DNA from: Nonomuraea zeae
Lineage (GTDB): Bacteria; Actinomycetota; Actinomycetes; Streptosporangiales; Streptosporangiaceae
Assembly: GCF_005889725.1 (NCBI RefSeq)
Contig: NZ_VCKX01000009.1
Location: forward strand, 40,716 to 104,715
DNA length: 64,000 nucleotides
Reading direction: 5' to 3'
The position numbers and the translations under genes were made by a program. Below are positions 7,801-15,935 of the stretch, piece by piece. The notes under the pieces are model-generated. The model was not told where the DNA came from and did no database searches. It was given only the letters and a program-made list of their open reading frames with translations. The first letter of the stretch is position 1. Each line of letters opens with the position of its first letter.

Positions 7801-8913
7801 CTATTTGCCCGCCGACCGCTGGGCCCTGGCCTGCTCGTAGGCCCGGTCGAAGCCGTCGAGCACCGTCGGCCACGAGCCCGCCGTGGGCCGCGTCGCCCGG
7901 TTGTGCACGGCGATCGACTCGCGCAGCCCGGCGTCCGTGCACAGCCGGGCCACCGCGCGGGCCAGGTCGCCGAGCGTGCGGCCGAGCAGCCCCTCGGTGC
8001 CGTGCCTGACGAAGTCGGCGACCCCGCTCTGCGTCCTGGCCACCACGGGCAGCCCGGCGGCCCGCGCCTCCAGGGCCGCGATGCCGAACGACTCGCGGGG
8101 CGCGGGCGCCACGAACACGTCGGCCGACTCCAGGACCTTGGCGATCTGCTCCCTGGAGTAGCGGCCGGGCAGCGAGACCCAGCCGGCCATGCCGTGCTTG
8201 TCGAGGAAGCGCTCCATCTGCCCCCGAGCGGGCCCGTCGCCGACGATCGTGGCGCGCATGGGAATCCGGGCGGGCACGTGCGCGCGGGCCGCCTGGAGCA
8301 GCTTCAGCAGCCGTACGGGCTGCTTGCGCGGAGCCAGCCGCCCCACGGAGACGACGTGCACCTCCTCGCGCCCGGGCGGCGTGCCGGGCGGCGGCGCCCA
8401 GCCCGACAGGTCGAGGCCGTTGGAGACCACGCGCACGGGGACCTCCGGCCCGGCCACGGCGCGGATGGGGGCGGCGGCGGCGTTGCTGACCGTGGTGGCC
8501 ACCAGCTTCCAGTCCTGCCACCCGTACGCCAGCCGCAGCAGCCGGTAGAGCCCCCGCGTGACCGGGTCCCACATGCTGTGCACGGTCACCACGCAGGGCG
8601 TGCCCGCCCGCGCCGCCGCGCGCACGCCCATCCAGGCGAACGGCGAGACCGCCCCCGTGTGGACGTGCACCACGTCGGGACGCGCGGAGGTGATCCGGCG
8701 TGTGAGGTGCCCCACGCCGAACGGGTGGACGGGCAGGTCGAACGGCATCCTGGCGACGATCCTGTGCACGCCCGGCAGCGGCTCGCCCCTGGTCGCCGTG
8801 GCCACCGACACCTCGTGGCCGGCCTCCCGCTGCATCCGCACGAGGTCGGCCACCTGGACCTCGATCCCCCCGAGTCGCGGCAGGTAACAGTCACTCACGT
8901 GAAAGATCCGCAC
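7801..8913 (-). CDS. Glycosyltransferase family 4 (GT-B)
   Basis: About 370 residues with the retaining GT-B fold. The N-terminus VRIFHVSDCYLPRLGGIEVQV has the family GG-E/GG-I loop. The C-terminal half carries VVSVGRLAPRKQPVRLL, the EX7E-like segment PAPRESFGIAALEARAAGLPVVA, and an arginine/lysine pair for the sugar nucleotide. It resembles PimA/PimB/MshA-type mannosyl or GlcNAc transferases; donor and acceptor cannot be fixed. The start is probably GTG at 8913, where the fold begins. GTG at 8946 is possible and would overlap the divergent PIG-L gene. The partner deacetylase next door fits a two-step glycoconjugate pathway. Confidence 0.88.
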   Translation of the reverse strand: MRIFHVSDCYLPRLGGIEVQVADLVRMQREAGHEVSVATATRGEPLPGVHRIVARMPFDLPVHPFGVGHLTRRITSARPDVVHVHTGAVSPFAWMGVRAAARAGTPCVVTVHSMWDPVTRGLYRLLRLAYGWQDWKLVATTVSNAAAAPIRAVAGPEVPVRVVSNGLDLSGWAPPPGTPPGREEVHVVSVGRLAPRKQPVRLLKLLQAARAHVPARIPMRATIVGDGPARGQMERFLDKHGMAGWVSLPGRYSREQIAKVLESADVFVAPAPRESFGIAALEARAAGLPVVARTQSGVADFVRHGTEGLLGRTLGDLARAVARLCTDAGLRESIAVHNRATRPTAGSWPTVLDGFDRAYEQARAQRSAGK

Positions 8914-8924
8914 CCCTCCCAGAC

Positions 8925-8930
8925 TAATCT
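8925..8930 (+). promoter_or_regulatory. -10 box, probable leaderless start of the PIG-L gene
   Basis: TAATCT lies six bases before the GTG at 8937. There is no ribosome-binding site, so transcription probably begins at the start codon. The box lies inside the short divergent region shared with the GT4 gene. Confidence 0.5.
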
Positions 8931-8936
8931 GGGCGT

Positions 8937-9755
8937 GTGCCTCCACGTACCGCTGTGTTCTTCCATGCCCATCCCGACGACGAGGCCCTGCTGACGGCGG
9001 GCACCATGGCGATGCTCGCGGCCGAGGGGCACCGCGTGGTGCTCGTCGTGGCCACCGCGGGCGAGCGGGGCCTGGCCGAGATGGCGCCCGGCGACGCGCT
9101 CGGCGAGACCAGGCTCAAGGAGCTCTACGAGTCGGCCGCGCTGCTCGGCTGCGCCCGCGTGGAGTGCCTGGGCTACGGCGACTCGGGGCTGAGCCCCAAG
9201 GGCGGCGTCGCCGACGAGCGGCCCGACAACGCCTTCATCGACGCCGACACCGAGGCGGCGGCCAAGGCGCTGGCCGCGATCCTGCAGGAGGAGCAGGCCG
9301 ACCTCCTGGCGATCTACGACCCGGCCGGCGGCTACGGGCATCCCGATCACGTGCAGGTGCACCGGGTGGGCAAGCGGGCGGCGAAGATCGCCGGCACGGA
9401 GATCGTCCTGGAGGCGACGGTCAACCGGGATCCGCTGGTCAGGCTGCTGAAGCTGGCGGGCAGGTTCTACCGGTTCCCGCCGGAGTTCGACGTACGGACG
9501 TTCGAGAGCGCGTACTCGTCGAGCGAGACGATCACCCACCGGGTCAATGTCCGGAAATATACGAAACAGAAGCGGGCCTCCATGGCCGCGCACGCCTCCC
9601 AGGCCAGCGGCGGCGACAGCGACCGCACGCTCGCCGTCATGCTGAAGGTCCCGAGCCCTCTCTACCGCTTCGTCTTCGGCACCGAGTGGTACGTCCGCCG
9701 CGACCTCCCGCCGGGCACTCGCCTCACTCATCCCTTCGACCGGTGGCCCAAGTAG
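8937..9755 (+). CDS. PIG-L/LmbE-family deacetylase
   Basis: A 272-residue zinc-dependent deacetylase. The metal-binding motif HAHPDDE occupies residues 10-16, and the third ligand is in GGYGHPDHVQVHRVG, as in MshB, Mca and GlcNAc-PI de-N-acetylase. These enzymes remove an acetyl group from an N-acetylglucosaminyl conjugate. It does not carry the extended MshB substrate loop that I would expect, so assignment to mycothiol synthesis is not justified. It is divergent from a GT4 gene, a classic pairing in which the transferase adds GlcNAc and the deacetylase unmasks the amine. It is cytosolic by sequence. Confidence 0.88.
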   Translation: MPPRTAVFFHAHPDDEALLTAGTMAMLAAEGHRVVLVVATAGERGLAEMAPGDALGETRLKELYESAALLGCARVECLGYGDSGLSPKGGVADERPDNAFIDADTEAAAKALAAILQEEQADLLAIYDPAGGYGHPDHVQVHRVGKRAAKIAGTEIVLEATVNRDPLVRLLKLAGRFYRFPPEFDVRTFESAYSSSETITHRVNVRKYTKQKRASMAAHASQASGGDSDRTLAVMLKVPSPLYRFVFGTEWYVRRDLPPGTRLTHPFDRWPK

Positions 9756-9804
9756 GACCTAGGGTTGACGCGGCCGACACGCCCACCCGGCAGACTGGAC
9801 CCCG

Positions 9805-10863
9805 ATGAAGAACAAGTGGCTCCAGATCACCCTGTCCGTGCTGTCGCTCGGGCTCGCCGTGCTGCTCGTGATCTACCTGCCCCAGATCGTGCGCTCCCTC
9901 ACCGGCAAGCCCGTCTCGTGGGCCGAGATCGGCGCGTTGTTCGGCACGCTCGGCGCGGGCGAGATCGCGCTGATGAGCGCGCTGTGGCTGCTGAGCCTGC
10001 TCGCCTACACGTTCGTGCTGACCAACTCGCTGCCCGGTCTCAACAACCTGCAGGGCCTCACGCTCAACGCGGCGGGCAGCGCGGTGAGCAACCTGCTGCC
10101 GTTCGGCGGGGCGGTGGGGGTGGCGCTGTCGTTCGCGATGACCAGGGGCTGGGGCTTCGCCAACCGGGCGATCGTGGTCATGACGCTGGTCAGCGGCATC
10201 TGGAACACGTTGTTCAGATTCATCCTGCCGGCCGTGGGGATCATCGCGCTGCTGATCGCCGGCGAGGCGCCCAACGCGACGGTCGCCAAGGCGGGCTGGA
10301 CGGGCGCGATCTCCATCCTGGCGCTCTGCGCGGTCGTGGCCGCCGCACTCTACTGGGACCGGGCCGCCACGCTGCTCGGCCGCGCCCTCGACGGGCTGAC
10401 CAGGCTGCTGCGCCTGAAGGTGCACGCCTCGGCGGCCTTCCACCGATTGCGCGCCGACACCGCCGAGATCGTCCGGACCAGATCGCTCGGCCTGTCGCTC
10501 GGGATGGTGTTCTTCCTCGGCTTCCAGTGGGCGGTCATGGCCGCCTGCATGCACGCCACCGGCGCCTGGCCCGGCCTGGCCCAGTCGATCGCCGTCTTCG
10601 CCCTGTCGCGCGTGCTCACCAGTGCCTTGATCACCCCCAGCGGAGCGGGGATCATGGAGGGCGGGGTGGTGCTCTTGCTGACGTCCGCGTTCGGCGTGCC
10701 GGCCGCTCCGGCGACCGCGACCGCATTGCTTTTCGGCTTCTGGACTTACACTATCGAGATCCCGTTCGGCGGCCTGGCTCTGGGCGCATGGGCGCTCCTG
10801 CGCAGGCGCAACAGCCGGAGCGCCGAGGCGGAGCCCCCGTCCGCGATCTCGAAGGCCCCCTAG
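9805..10863 (+). CDS. UPF0104/YbhN-like membrane protein (lysylphosphatidylglycerol synthase TM family)
   Basis: A 352-residue protein with about eight hydrophobic segments, starting MKNKWLQITLSVLSLGLAVLLVIYLP. The NAAGSAVSNLLPFGGAVGVALSFAMTRGWG and TPSGAGIMEGGVVLLL segments are the two conserved cores of the MprF N-terminal flippase family (DUF2156-less version). Related proteins flip or handle lipid-linked substrates. The gene begins 49 bases after the PIG-L stop and is probably co-expressed, which places it with the glycoconjugate group. A weak -10 (CAGACT, 9791-9796) lies eight bases before the ATG. The C-terminus is short, Arg-rich and cytosolic. Confidence 0.85.
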   Translation: MKNKWLQITLSVLSLGLAVLLVIYLPQIVRSLTGKPVSWAEIGALFGTLGAGEIALMSALWLLSLLAYTFVLTNSLPGLNNLQGLTLNAAGSAVSNLLPFGGAVGVALSFAMTRGWGFANRAIVVMTLVSGIWNTLFRFILPAVGIIALLIAGEAPNATVAKAGWTGAISILALCAVVAAALYWDRAATLLGRALDGLTRLLRLKVHASAAFHRLRADTAEIVRTRSLGLSLGMVFFLGFQWAVMAACMHATGAWPGLAQSIAVFALSRVLTSALITPSGAGIMEGGVVLLLTSAFGVPAAPATATALLFGFWTYTIEIPFGGLALGAWALLRRRNSRSAEAEPPSAISKAP

Positions 10864-10944
10864 TGACAATCCCAAACCCATCGAGTGCTAATCAACCACG
10901 GGCCTTGTGCGTGATTCGCAGGCCCGCATAGCGTGGCGGCTGAC

Positions 10945-13900
10945 ATGGTGGCGTTCCGAGTTCTGGGGCCAGTCGAGGCGTACGAACACGACGACGAACT
11001 CGACCTCGGCGGGTTGCGGCAGCGGGCCGTCCTCGCCCGGCTTCTCGTGGCCAGAGGGCAGGTCGTGCCCGTTGACACGCTTCTTTACGACTTGTGGGAC
11101 GACGACGCGGCAAAGGGCGCGCAGTCGGGCCTGCAGGTCTACATCTCGCGCCTGCGCAGGGTGCTCGAGCCGGGCCGCCCGCGCGGCGGCCCCAACCGGC
11201 TGCTCGTGACGGTCGCCTCCGGCTACGCCCTGCGCGTGGCCAGCGACCAGGTCGACGCGCTCCGGTTCGAGCAGCTCGTGCGCGCGGCCGGCGAGCACCT
11301 CGAAGAAGGCGATCCGCAGGCCGCCCGCGGCCGCCTGGAAAAGGCGCTGGGCCTGTGGCGCGGCACGCCCTATTCCGACTTCGCCGACCAGCCGTGGGCG
11401 GAGGCCGAGGTCAACCGGCTGACCGAGCTGCGCCTCGTGGCGCGCGAGCGGCACGCCGACACGGGGCTCCGGCTCGGCATGCACGCCGAGACCGTGCCCG
11501 ACCTGGAGGCGCTCACCACCGAGCACACGCTGCGCGAGGAGGGCTGGCGCCTGCTGGCGCTCGGCCTCTACCGCTGCGGCCGGCAGGGCGACGCGCTGGC
11601 CGCGCTGCGCAGGGCCCGCAACATCCTGGCCGACGAGCTGGGCATCGACCCGGGGCCCGCGCTGCGCAAGCTGGAGTCCGACATCCTGGCCCAGGCGCCC
11701 GAGCTGGAGCTGGCCGCCCCGCCGCGGCCGTCCAGGCCGGCGCCGGTCACCGACACCTGGCCGCCCCGGCCGGCCGCTCCCGTCGAGCCGCCGCCGCTGG
11801 AGCCGGAGCCGTTCGTCGGCCGCGACGCCGAGCTGTCCAGGCTGACCACGGCGGCCTCGCGCACGGGCAGGTTCCAGGTCGCGATCGTGGCCGGGGTCGC
11901 GGGCGCGGGCAAGACCACGCTGCTGCGCCAGCTCGAAGGCCGGCTGGGCAGCGACGGCTGGATCACCGCGTCCGGCGCCTGCCCCGACTCCAGCGCCACC
12001 CCGCCCGGCTGGGCGTGGGTGGAGATCCTGCGCACGCTCATCGGCATGAGCGGCGCCGGCGAATACGCCCAGCTGCTCGCGCCGCTGCTCGACGACGCCG
12101 CCCCCGATCCCGACGAGGACGAGGTGTCCGGCGGCTTCCGGCTGCACCGCGCGGTCGGCGGCTACCTCGCGGGGGTCGCGCGCCGGGGGCCGGTGCTGCT
12201 CACCCTCGAAGACCTCCACTGGGCCGACGACCAGACGCTCGCCCTGCTGCGCGCGCTGCCGAGCCTGCTGGCGACCAGCCGGGTGCTGCTGGTCGTGACG
12301 TGCAGGGAGAGCGAGCTCGACGACCGCCAGGCCGACGTGCTGGCCGCCCTGGCCAGGCTGGGGCCCGTACGCGTGGGGCTGTCGGGGCTCGACCCGAAGG
12401 CCGTGGCCGAGCTGGTCAAGGCGACCTGCGTACGCGAGATCGACGAGGACGCGGTCGAGTCGATCGTCGAGCGCACGGGCGGCAACCCGTTCTTCGTCCG
12501 CGAGACCGTGCGCCTGCTCGACTCCGAGGGCGCGGCCGACCGGGCCAGCGCCACCGAGGTGCTCTCCCGGGTGCCTTCTGGGGTGCGCGACGTGCTGCGG
12601 CGGCGCATCTCGCGGCTGCCCTCCGGCGCGCAGCAGATCCTGCTGCAGGCCGCGGTGATCGGCCGCGACGTCGATCTCGACGTGCTGGTCGCCGTGGAGG
12701 TCGACGAGGACCAGGTGATCGAGGCCGTCGAGGCGGCGCTGCTGGCCGGGCTGGTGACCGAGCCGGGCCCGGGGATGCTGCGCTTCGACCACGACCTGGT
12801 CCGCGACACGATCTACTCCGACGCCTCCAGGCTGCGCCGCACCAGGCTGCACGCGCGCGTGGCCGCGGTCATCGAGGACCGCACGCCGTCCGACGTGGCG
12901 GCGCTGGCCCACCACTACTTCCTGGCCGACACGGCCGAGAAGGCGGTCCACTACACCGGGCTGGCGGCCGAGCAGGCCGAGCGGCGCTTCGCCCACCGCG
13001 AGGCGGCCACGCTGTGGGAGCAGGCCATCGCCGCGTTCGACCGGGGCAGCTCGCGCCGGGAGAGCGACGAGCAGCGGTCCGAGCAGCCGCCCGAGCGGGC
13101 GAAGGAGCGCCTGCGGCTCATGCTGCGCCAGATCAGGGCGCTGGCGTTGTGCGGCGACATGTCGGCGGCCCGGCTGCTGCGGCGCCAGGCCATGGACGCG
13201 GCGCTGCCGCTGGGCGACCTGGAGATCACCGCGAAGGTGGCGGCGTCGCTGGCCGTGCCGCACAAGGGCATGGCGCGCGATTTCACCCGCACCGCGTGGG
13301 AGATCGTCGACGTCACCGAGCGGGCGCTGATGGAGCTGCCCGCTGGCGAGCAGCGGCTGCGGGCCAGCCTGCTGACGACGCTGGCGCTGGAGCTGGAGGG
13401 CTCCTCCTCGCCCGAGCGGGGCCGCCAGGCGTCGCTGGAGGCGCTGGAGCTGGCCAGGCAGAGCGGCGACCCGACGCTGATCGCGGCGGCGCTCAGCGGG
13501 CGGCTGCGCCAGTCCTACGACATCCCCGCCGTCGACACCCGCGAGAGCATCGGCAGGGAGCTGCTGGAGGTCGCCCAGCGTTCCGGGCAGATGGCCACAC
13601 AGGCGCTGGCCCATCTGGTGCTGCTGGAGTGCGCGGCGGCCAGGGGCGAGTTCTCGGTCGCCGACGAGCACGCCGCCGCCGCGGACCGGCTGGCCAAGCA
13701 GTACGACCTGTCGGCGCCCGCCGCGGTCGTCGTCTGGTACGCGGGCCAGCGGCTCATGATCTCCGGCGACTACGCCGGCGCCGAGCGGGCCTACCGCGAC
13801 GCGGCCAGGATGACCGCGCGGGCCGGCATGCTGGAGGGCCGCCAGGACCTGCCGCTGATCACCACGTTCTGCCTGCACCTGGTCGACGGCCGGGCGGCCG

Positions 13901-14352
13901 AGACGGTCGATCTGCTCTCCGAGGCCCACCTGCGGGGCGCGAAGTGGACGCTCGACGCCTACGCGCTGGCCCTGGCCTCCGCGGGGCACCTCAACGACGC
14001 CAAGGCCGTGGCCGCCACCCGGCCGCCGGTGCGCCCCGACTTCCTCTACGAGCTGGTGATGACCTGGCGGGCCCTGGCCGGGATGCTGCTCGACGACCGC
14101 GAGCGGATGGTCGACTGCTACGACAAGCTCAAGCCGTTCGCCGATCGGGTGGCGGGGGCGGGCACCGGCGTGGTGGCGCTGTGGCCGGTGGCGCTGACGC
14201 TCGGCGACCTCGCCATCCGGCTGGGCCAGCCCGACGCCGCCCGCGCCCACTACGAGAAGGCGCTGGAGGTGGCCGAGCGGATCGGCGTGCCGCGCTGGGT
14301 GGAGGCCGCGCGGCAGTCGGTCAACAGCTCACCTGGAAACGGTCGCTCTTGA
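10945..14352 (+). CDS. SARP/BTAD-type transcriptional regulator with AAA ATPase and TPR-like region
   Basis: About 1135 residues. Residues ~1-95 are an OmpR-like winged helix (VAFRVLGPVEAYEHDDELDLGGLRQRAVLARLL to RLLVTVASGYALR). Residues ~96-245 are the bacterial transcriptional activation domain (RFEQLVRAAGEHLEEG to LGIDPGPALRKLESDIL). A Pro-rich linker precedes an AAA/STAND ATPase with Walker A GVAGAGKTTLL and Walker B-like LLTLEDLHWADD. The rest is helical TPR-like. This is the AfsR/LAL-like design that activates secondary metabolism or global programmes in response to a ligand or ATP. Start could be ATG 10945, GTG 10948 or GTG 10933. No biosynthetic cluster is adjacent, so the target is unknown. 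Its end overlaps the convergent gene by 32 bases. Confidence 0.92.
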   Translation: MVAFRVLGPVEAYEHDDELDLGGLRQRAVLARLLVARGQVVPVDTLLYDLWDDDAAKGAQSGLQVYISRLRRVLEPGRPRGGPNRLLVTVASGYALRVASDQVDALRFEQLVRAAGEHLEEGDPQAARGRLEKALGLWRGTPYSDFADQPWAEAEVNRLTELRLVARERHADTGLRLGMHAETVPDLEALTTEHTLREEGWRLLALGLYRCGRQGDALAALRRARNILADELGIDPGPALRKLESDILAQAPELELAAPPRPSRPAPVTDTWPPRPAAPVEPPPLEPEPFVGRDAELSRLTTAASRTGRFQVAIVAGVAGAGKTTLLRQLEGRLGSDGWITASGACPDSSATPPGWAWVEILRTLIGMSGAGEYAQLLAPLLDDAAPDPDEDEVSGGFRLHRAVGGYLAGVARRGPVLLTLEDLHWADDQTLALLRALPSLLATSRVLLVVTCRESELDDRQADVLAALARLGPVRVGLSGLDPKAVAELVKATCVREIDEDAVESIVERTGGNPFFVRETVRLLDSEGAADRASATEVLSRVPSGVRDVLRRRISRLPSGAQQILLQAAVIGRDVDLDVLVAVEVDEDQVIEAVEAALLAGLVTEPGPGMLRFDHDLVRDTIYSDASRLRRTRLHARVAAVIEDRTPSDVAALAHHYFLADTAEKAVHYTGLAAEQAERRFAHREAATLWEQAIAAFDRGSSRRESDEQRSEQPPERAKERLRLMLRQIRALALCGDMSAARLLRRQAMDAALPLGDLEITAKVAASLAVPHKGMARDFTRTAWEIVDVTERALMELPAGEQRLRASLLTTLALELEGSSSPERGRQASLEALELARQSGDPTLIAAALSGRLRQSYDIPAVDTRESIGRELLEVAQRSGQMATQALAHLVLLECAAARGEFSVADEHAAAADRLAKQYDLSAPAAVVVWYAGQRLMISGDYAGAERAYRDAARMTARAGMLEGRQDLPLITTFCLHLVDGRAAETVDLLSEAHLRGAKWTLDAYALALASAGHLNDAKAVAATRPPVRPDFLYELVMTWRALAGMLLDDRERMVDCYDKLKPFADRVAGAGTGVVALWPVALTLGDLAIRLGQPDAARAHYEKALEVAERIGVPRWVEAARQSVNSSPGNGRS

Positions 14353-14839
14353 TGACCTTGGCGTCGCCTGCCTGGAGCTCGACGCGGTACCAGCCGGGGT
14401 TCCCCGACACCTGGGGCCGCCACTCGACGGTCTCGCTGCCGCCCGCGAACCCGTCGTACTTCACCAGGTAGGTGCGCCAGGTCTTGGTGGCGGTGCTCCA
14501 GCGGGCCAGCCGCCAGCCGTAGCTGACGCTCTGCTCGGGGCCCTCGGCCGTGAGGACGCTGCGGACCAGGTACGACTTGGCGCAGCCCGCCTCGCCGCCG
14601 GCCAGGATGCTCACGCTGATCTGGCCGGTCTCGGCGGCGGCGGTGCTCGTCTGGACGGGGGCGGTGACGGGCAGCTCGCGGGCCGCCAGGGTGATCGTGT
14701 GCGCCGGCTCGGTGGCCGAGCTGGCGTTGCCGTAGGCGGAGAGGCCGACGTACGCGCTGGTGAAGGCGAGGGCGGCGACGAACAACTTGGCCGCGTTCGC
14801 GGTACCACTGGCCAGGACGGCTGCGCTTCTCGTCGGCAT
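14321..14839 (-). CDS. Secreted or membrane-anchored protein of unknown function
   Basis: About 172 residues. A basic MPTR start and hydrophobic segment around residues 8-30 (AAKLFVAALAFTSAYVGLSAYG) form a signal peptide or anchor. The exported remainder is beta-rich with two cysteines (GEAGCAKSYLV and the C-terminal FQVSC) likely disulfide-bonded, and aromatic-rich strands (YGWRLARWSTATKTWRTYLVKYDG). It looks like a small Ig-like or calycin-like secreted domain; no family is recognised. Start at 14839 is preferred because AGGGG lies upstream. The in-frame ATG at 14866 has no Shine-Dalgarno. It is divergent from the iron-box-controlled DedA-like gene. Confidence 0.7.
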   Translation of the reverse strand: MPTRSAAVLASGTANAAKLFVAALAFTSAYVGLSAYGNASSATEPAHTITLAARELPVTAPVQTSTAAAETGQISVSILAGGEAGCAKSYLVRSVLTAEGPEQSVSYGWRLARWSTATKTWRTYLVKYDGFAGGSETVEWRPQVSGNPGWYRVELQAGDAKVIKSDRFQVSC

Positions 14840-14963
14840 CTTCAACACCCCTTTTGGCTCACTCATAGAGTGGGACCAGGTGGTTGAGCGCTGGTTGTCG
14901 GCTGGTTGCACCTTTTGCCGGGCGGCTTGCAACCCGGTGTGGCAAAGACTTGCGACGATGAAT

Positions 14964-14982
14964 TAAGGTAAGGCTGACCTAA
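14964..14982. promoter_or_regulatory. Iron box (IdeR/DmdR-type operator)
   Basis: TAAGGTAAGGCTGACCTAA matches 16 of 19 positions of the established actinobacterial DtxR/IdeR/DmdR consensus TTAGGTTAGGCTAACCTAA, including the central palindromic AGG-CT-ACCT core. It lies just upstream of the start codons at 14995/15010 and also in front of the divergent secreted protein. Expected behaviour is Fe2+-dependent repression, inferred from the family. Confidence 0.75.
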
Positions 14983-15009
14983 GGTCACGGAGGGGTGGTG
15001 GGCCGGCAG

Positions 15010-15537
15010 ATGCGGCATGTGATGATCGCGGTCCCGGCCCCGGCGGATCCGTTCTGGCTCGGGCTGCCCTACTGGCTGGTGGGCGCCGTCCTGATCCTCG
15101 CCCTGTTCGGGGCGTTCCAGGTCTACTACTGGGTCGGCCGCAAGCTGGGCGAGCGCATGTACGACTCGCGCATCGGCGTCAAGCTGGGCCGCGAGCGGAT
15201 CGCCAAGATCGAGCACGTGGTGGAGCGGTGGGGGGCGCTGGCCGTCTACGGGTGCTTCTGGGTGCCCATGCTGCGGCACACGCTGCCGTGGGTGGCGGGG
15301 GCGCTGCGGGTGTCCTATCCCTGGTACGTGGTCGCCAGCGCGCTGGGCTGCCTGACCTGGGCGCCGATCTGGTGGTTCGGCCTGACGGCGCTCGTCTGGG
15401 GCTGGCTGGAGCTGGCCGCGCGGTCGCCCGTCACGGCGGCGGTGGTGGCCGTGCTGGCGGTCGCCGGTGTCGCGTGGCTCGTGATGCGGCGCAGGCGCAA
15501 GAAGCGCACGGCCGAGGAGAACGCCCTGGCCTCCTGA
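15010..15537 (+). CDS. DedA/VTT-family membrane protein, probably iron-regulated
   Basis: About 175 residues with four or five hydrophobic segments. The central YGCFWVPMLRHTLPWVAGALRVSYPWYVVASALGCLTWAP matches the DedA (VTT) core, with its arginine and the re-entrant VAGxLRxxY loop. DedA proteins are linked to lipid-carrier or phospholipid scrambling and proton-dependent envelope homeostasis. The Arg/Lys-rich tail RRRRKKR is cytosolic. GTG at 14995 and ATG at 15010 are both possible; I use the ATG because the GTG abuts the GGAGGGG motif. The iron box at 14964-14982 overlaps its promoter. Confidence 0.75.
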   Translation: MRHVMIAVPAPADPFWLGLPYWLVGAVLILALFGAFQVYYWVGRKLGERMYDSRIGVKLGRERIAKIEHVVERWGALAVYGCFWVPMLRHTLPWVAGALRVSYPWYVVASALGCLTWAPIWWFGLTALVWGWLELAARSPVTAAVVAVLAVAGVAWLVMRRRRKKRTAEENALAS

Positions 15538-15547
15538 CCGGCAACCC

Positions 15548-15648
15548 GGCCGCTCCGGCCTTTTCGCCGCCCTGGCCGCTCCCGCCTTTTGCCCGCCCTG
15601 GCCGCTCTGACCGTGCCGCTCGCCCTAGCCGTGCCGCTCGCCCTAGCC
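15548..15648. repeat. Two adjacent tandem-repeat blocks (26 bp and 18 bp units)
   Basis: A 26-bp unit beginning GGCCGCTCC is present at 15548-15573 and 15574-15599, with a partial third copy from 15600. Directly after it, the 18-bp unit GTGCCGCTCGCCCTAGCC is exactly duplicated at 15613-15630 and 15631-15648, reaching into the 3' end of the DUF1508 gene, whose last codons (QSEQSG and stop) lie inside the repeat-like sequence. It looks like slipped-strand expansion in a convergent gap. Confidence 0.75.
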
Positions 15649-15834
15649 GCTCTGCTCGCTCTGGTCGTCGATCGTGGCCTCGGGCGCGTTCCTGCGGACG
15701 GTCTCGATGCCGTTCACGCAGGCGACCTTGCTCGGGAAACCCTCGCCGATCGCGAGCGTCTGCCCGTTGTTCGCGATGAGCGCGAAACGGAACCCGCCGC
15801 GCCCGTCTTCGCTGATGACGAACCTGCCTGCCAT
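15643..15834 (-). CDS. DUF1508 (YegP-like) small protein
   Basis: A 63-residue protein: AGRFVISEDGRGGFRFALIANNGQTLAIGEGFPSKVACVNGIETVRRNAPEA corresponds to one YegP/DUF1508 repeat, an alpha-beta fold with the conserved F-x-F/L, NGqxia-SE/GEG-Y/F and gIeSVkkNA motifs. The function of the family is unknown. ATG at 15834 is chosen, as the TTG six bases upstream would add only two residues. Its C-terminus lies at the edge of the tandem-repeat block. It is convergent with the DedA-like gene. Confidence 0.82.
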   Translation of the reverse strand: MAGRFVISEDGRGGFRFALIANNGQTLAIGEGFPSKVACVNGIETVRRNAPEATIDDQSEQSG

Positions 15835-15935
15835 AACCAACCGCCCCGGCCATATCGGATCTATGATTGATTTACCCCTATCTGATGGTGCCTTATGGCC
15901 GCGTTCGGCAAACGAACCCTTGATCTCCTGACAAC

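Noticed and set aside
6215..8572. A long minus-strand open frame (785 codons) across the DUF2079 and GT4 region
   Set aside because: It runs through two recognised genes, has low-complexity Arg/Gly/Gln/His composition and no family match.
7801..9755. GT4 and PIG-L pair as mshA and mshB of mycothiol synthesis
   Set aside because: The motifs only prove the families. The expected MshB substrate loop is not visible and the context is membrane glycoconjugate, so I give no symbols.
10888..14250. A 1120-codon open frame on the minus strand across the SARP gene
   Set aside because: It is a GC-skew shadow: the translation is Arg/Gly/Ala/Gln-rich without domains, and the plus strand carries clear BTAD and Walker motifs.
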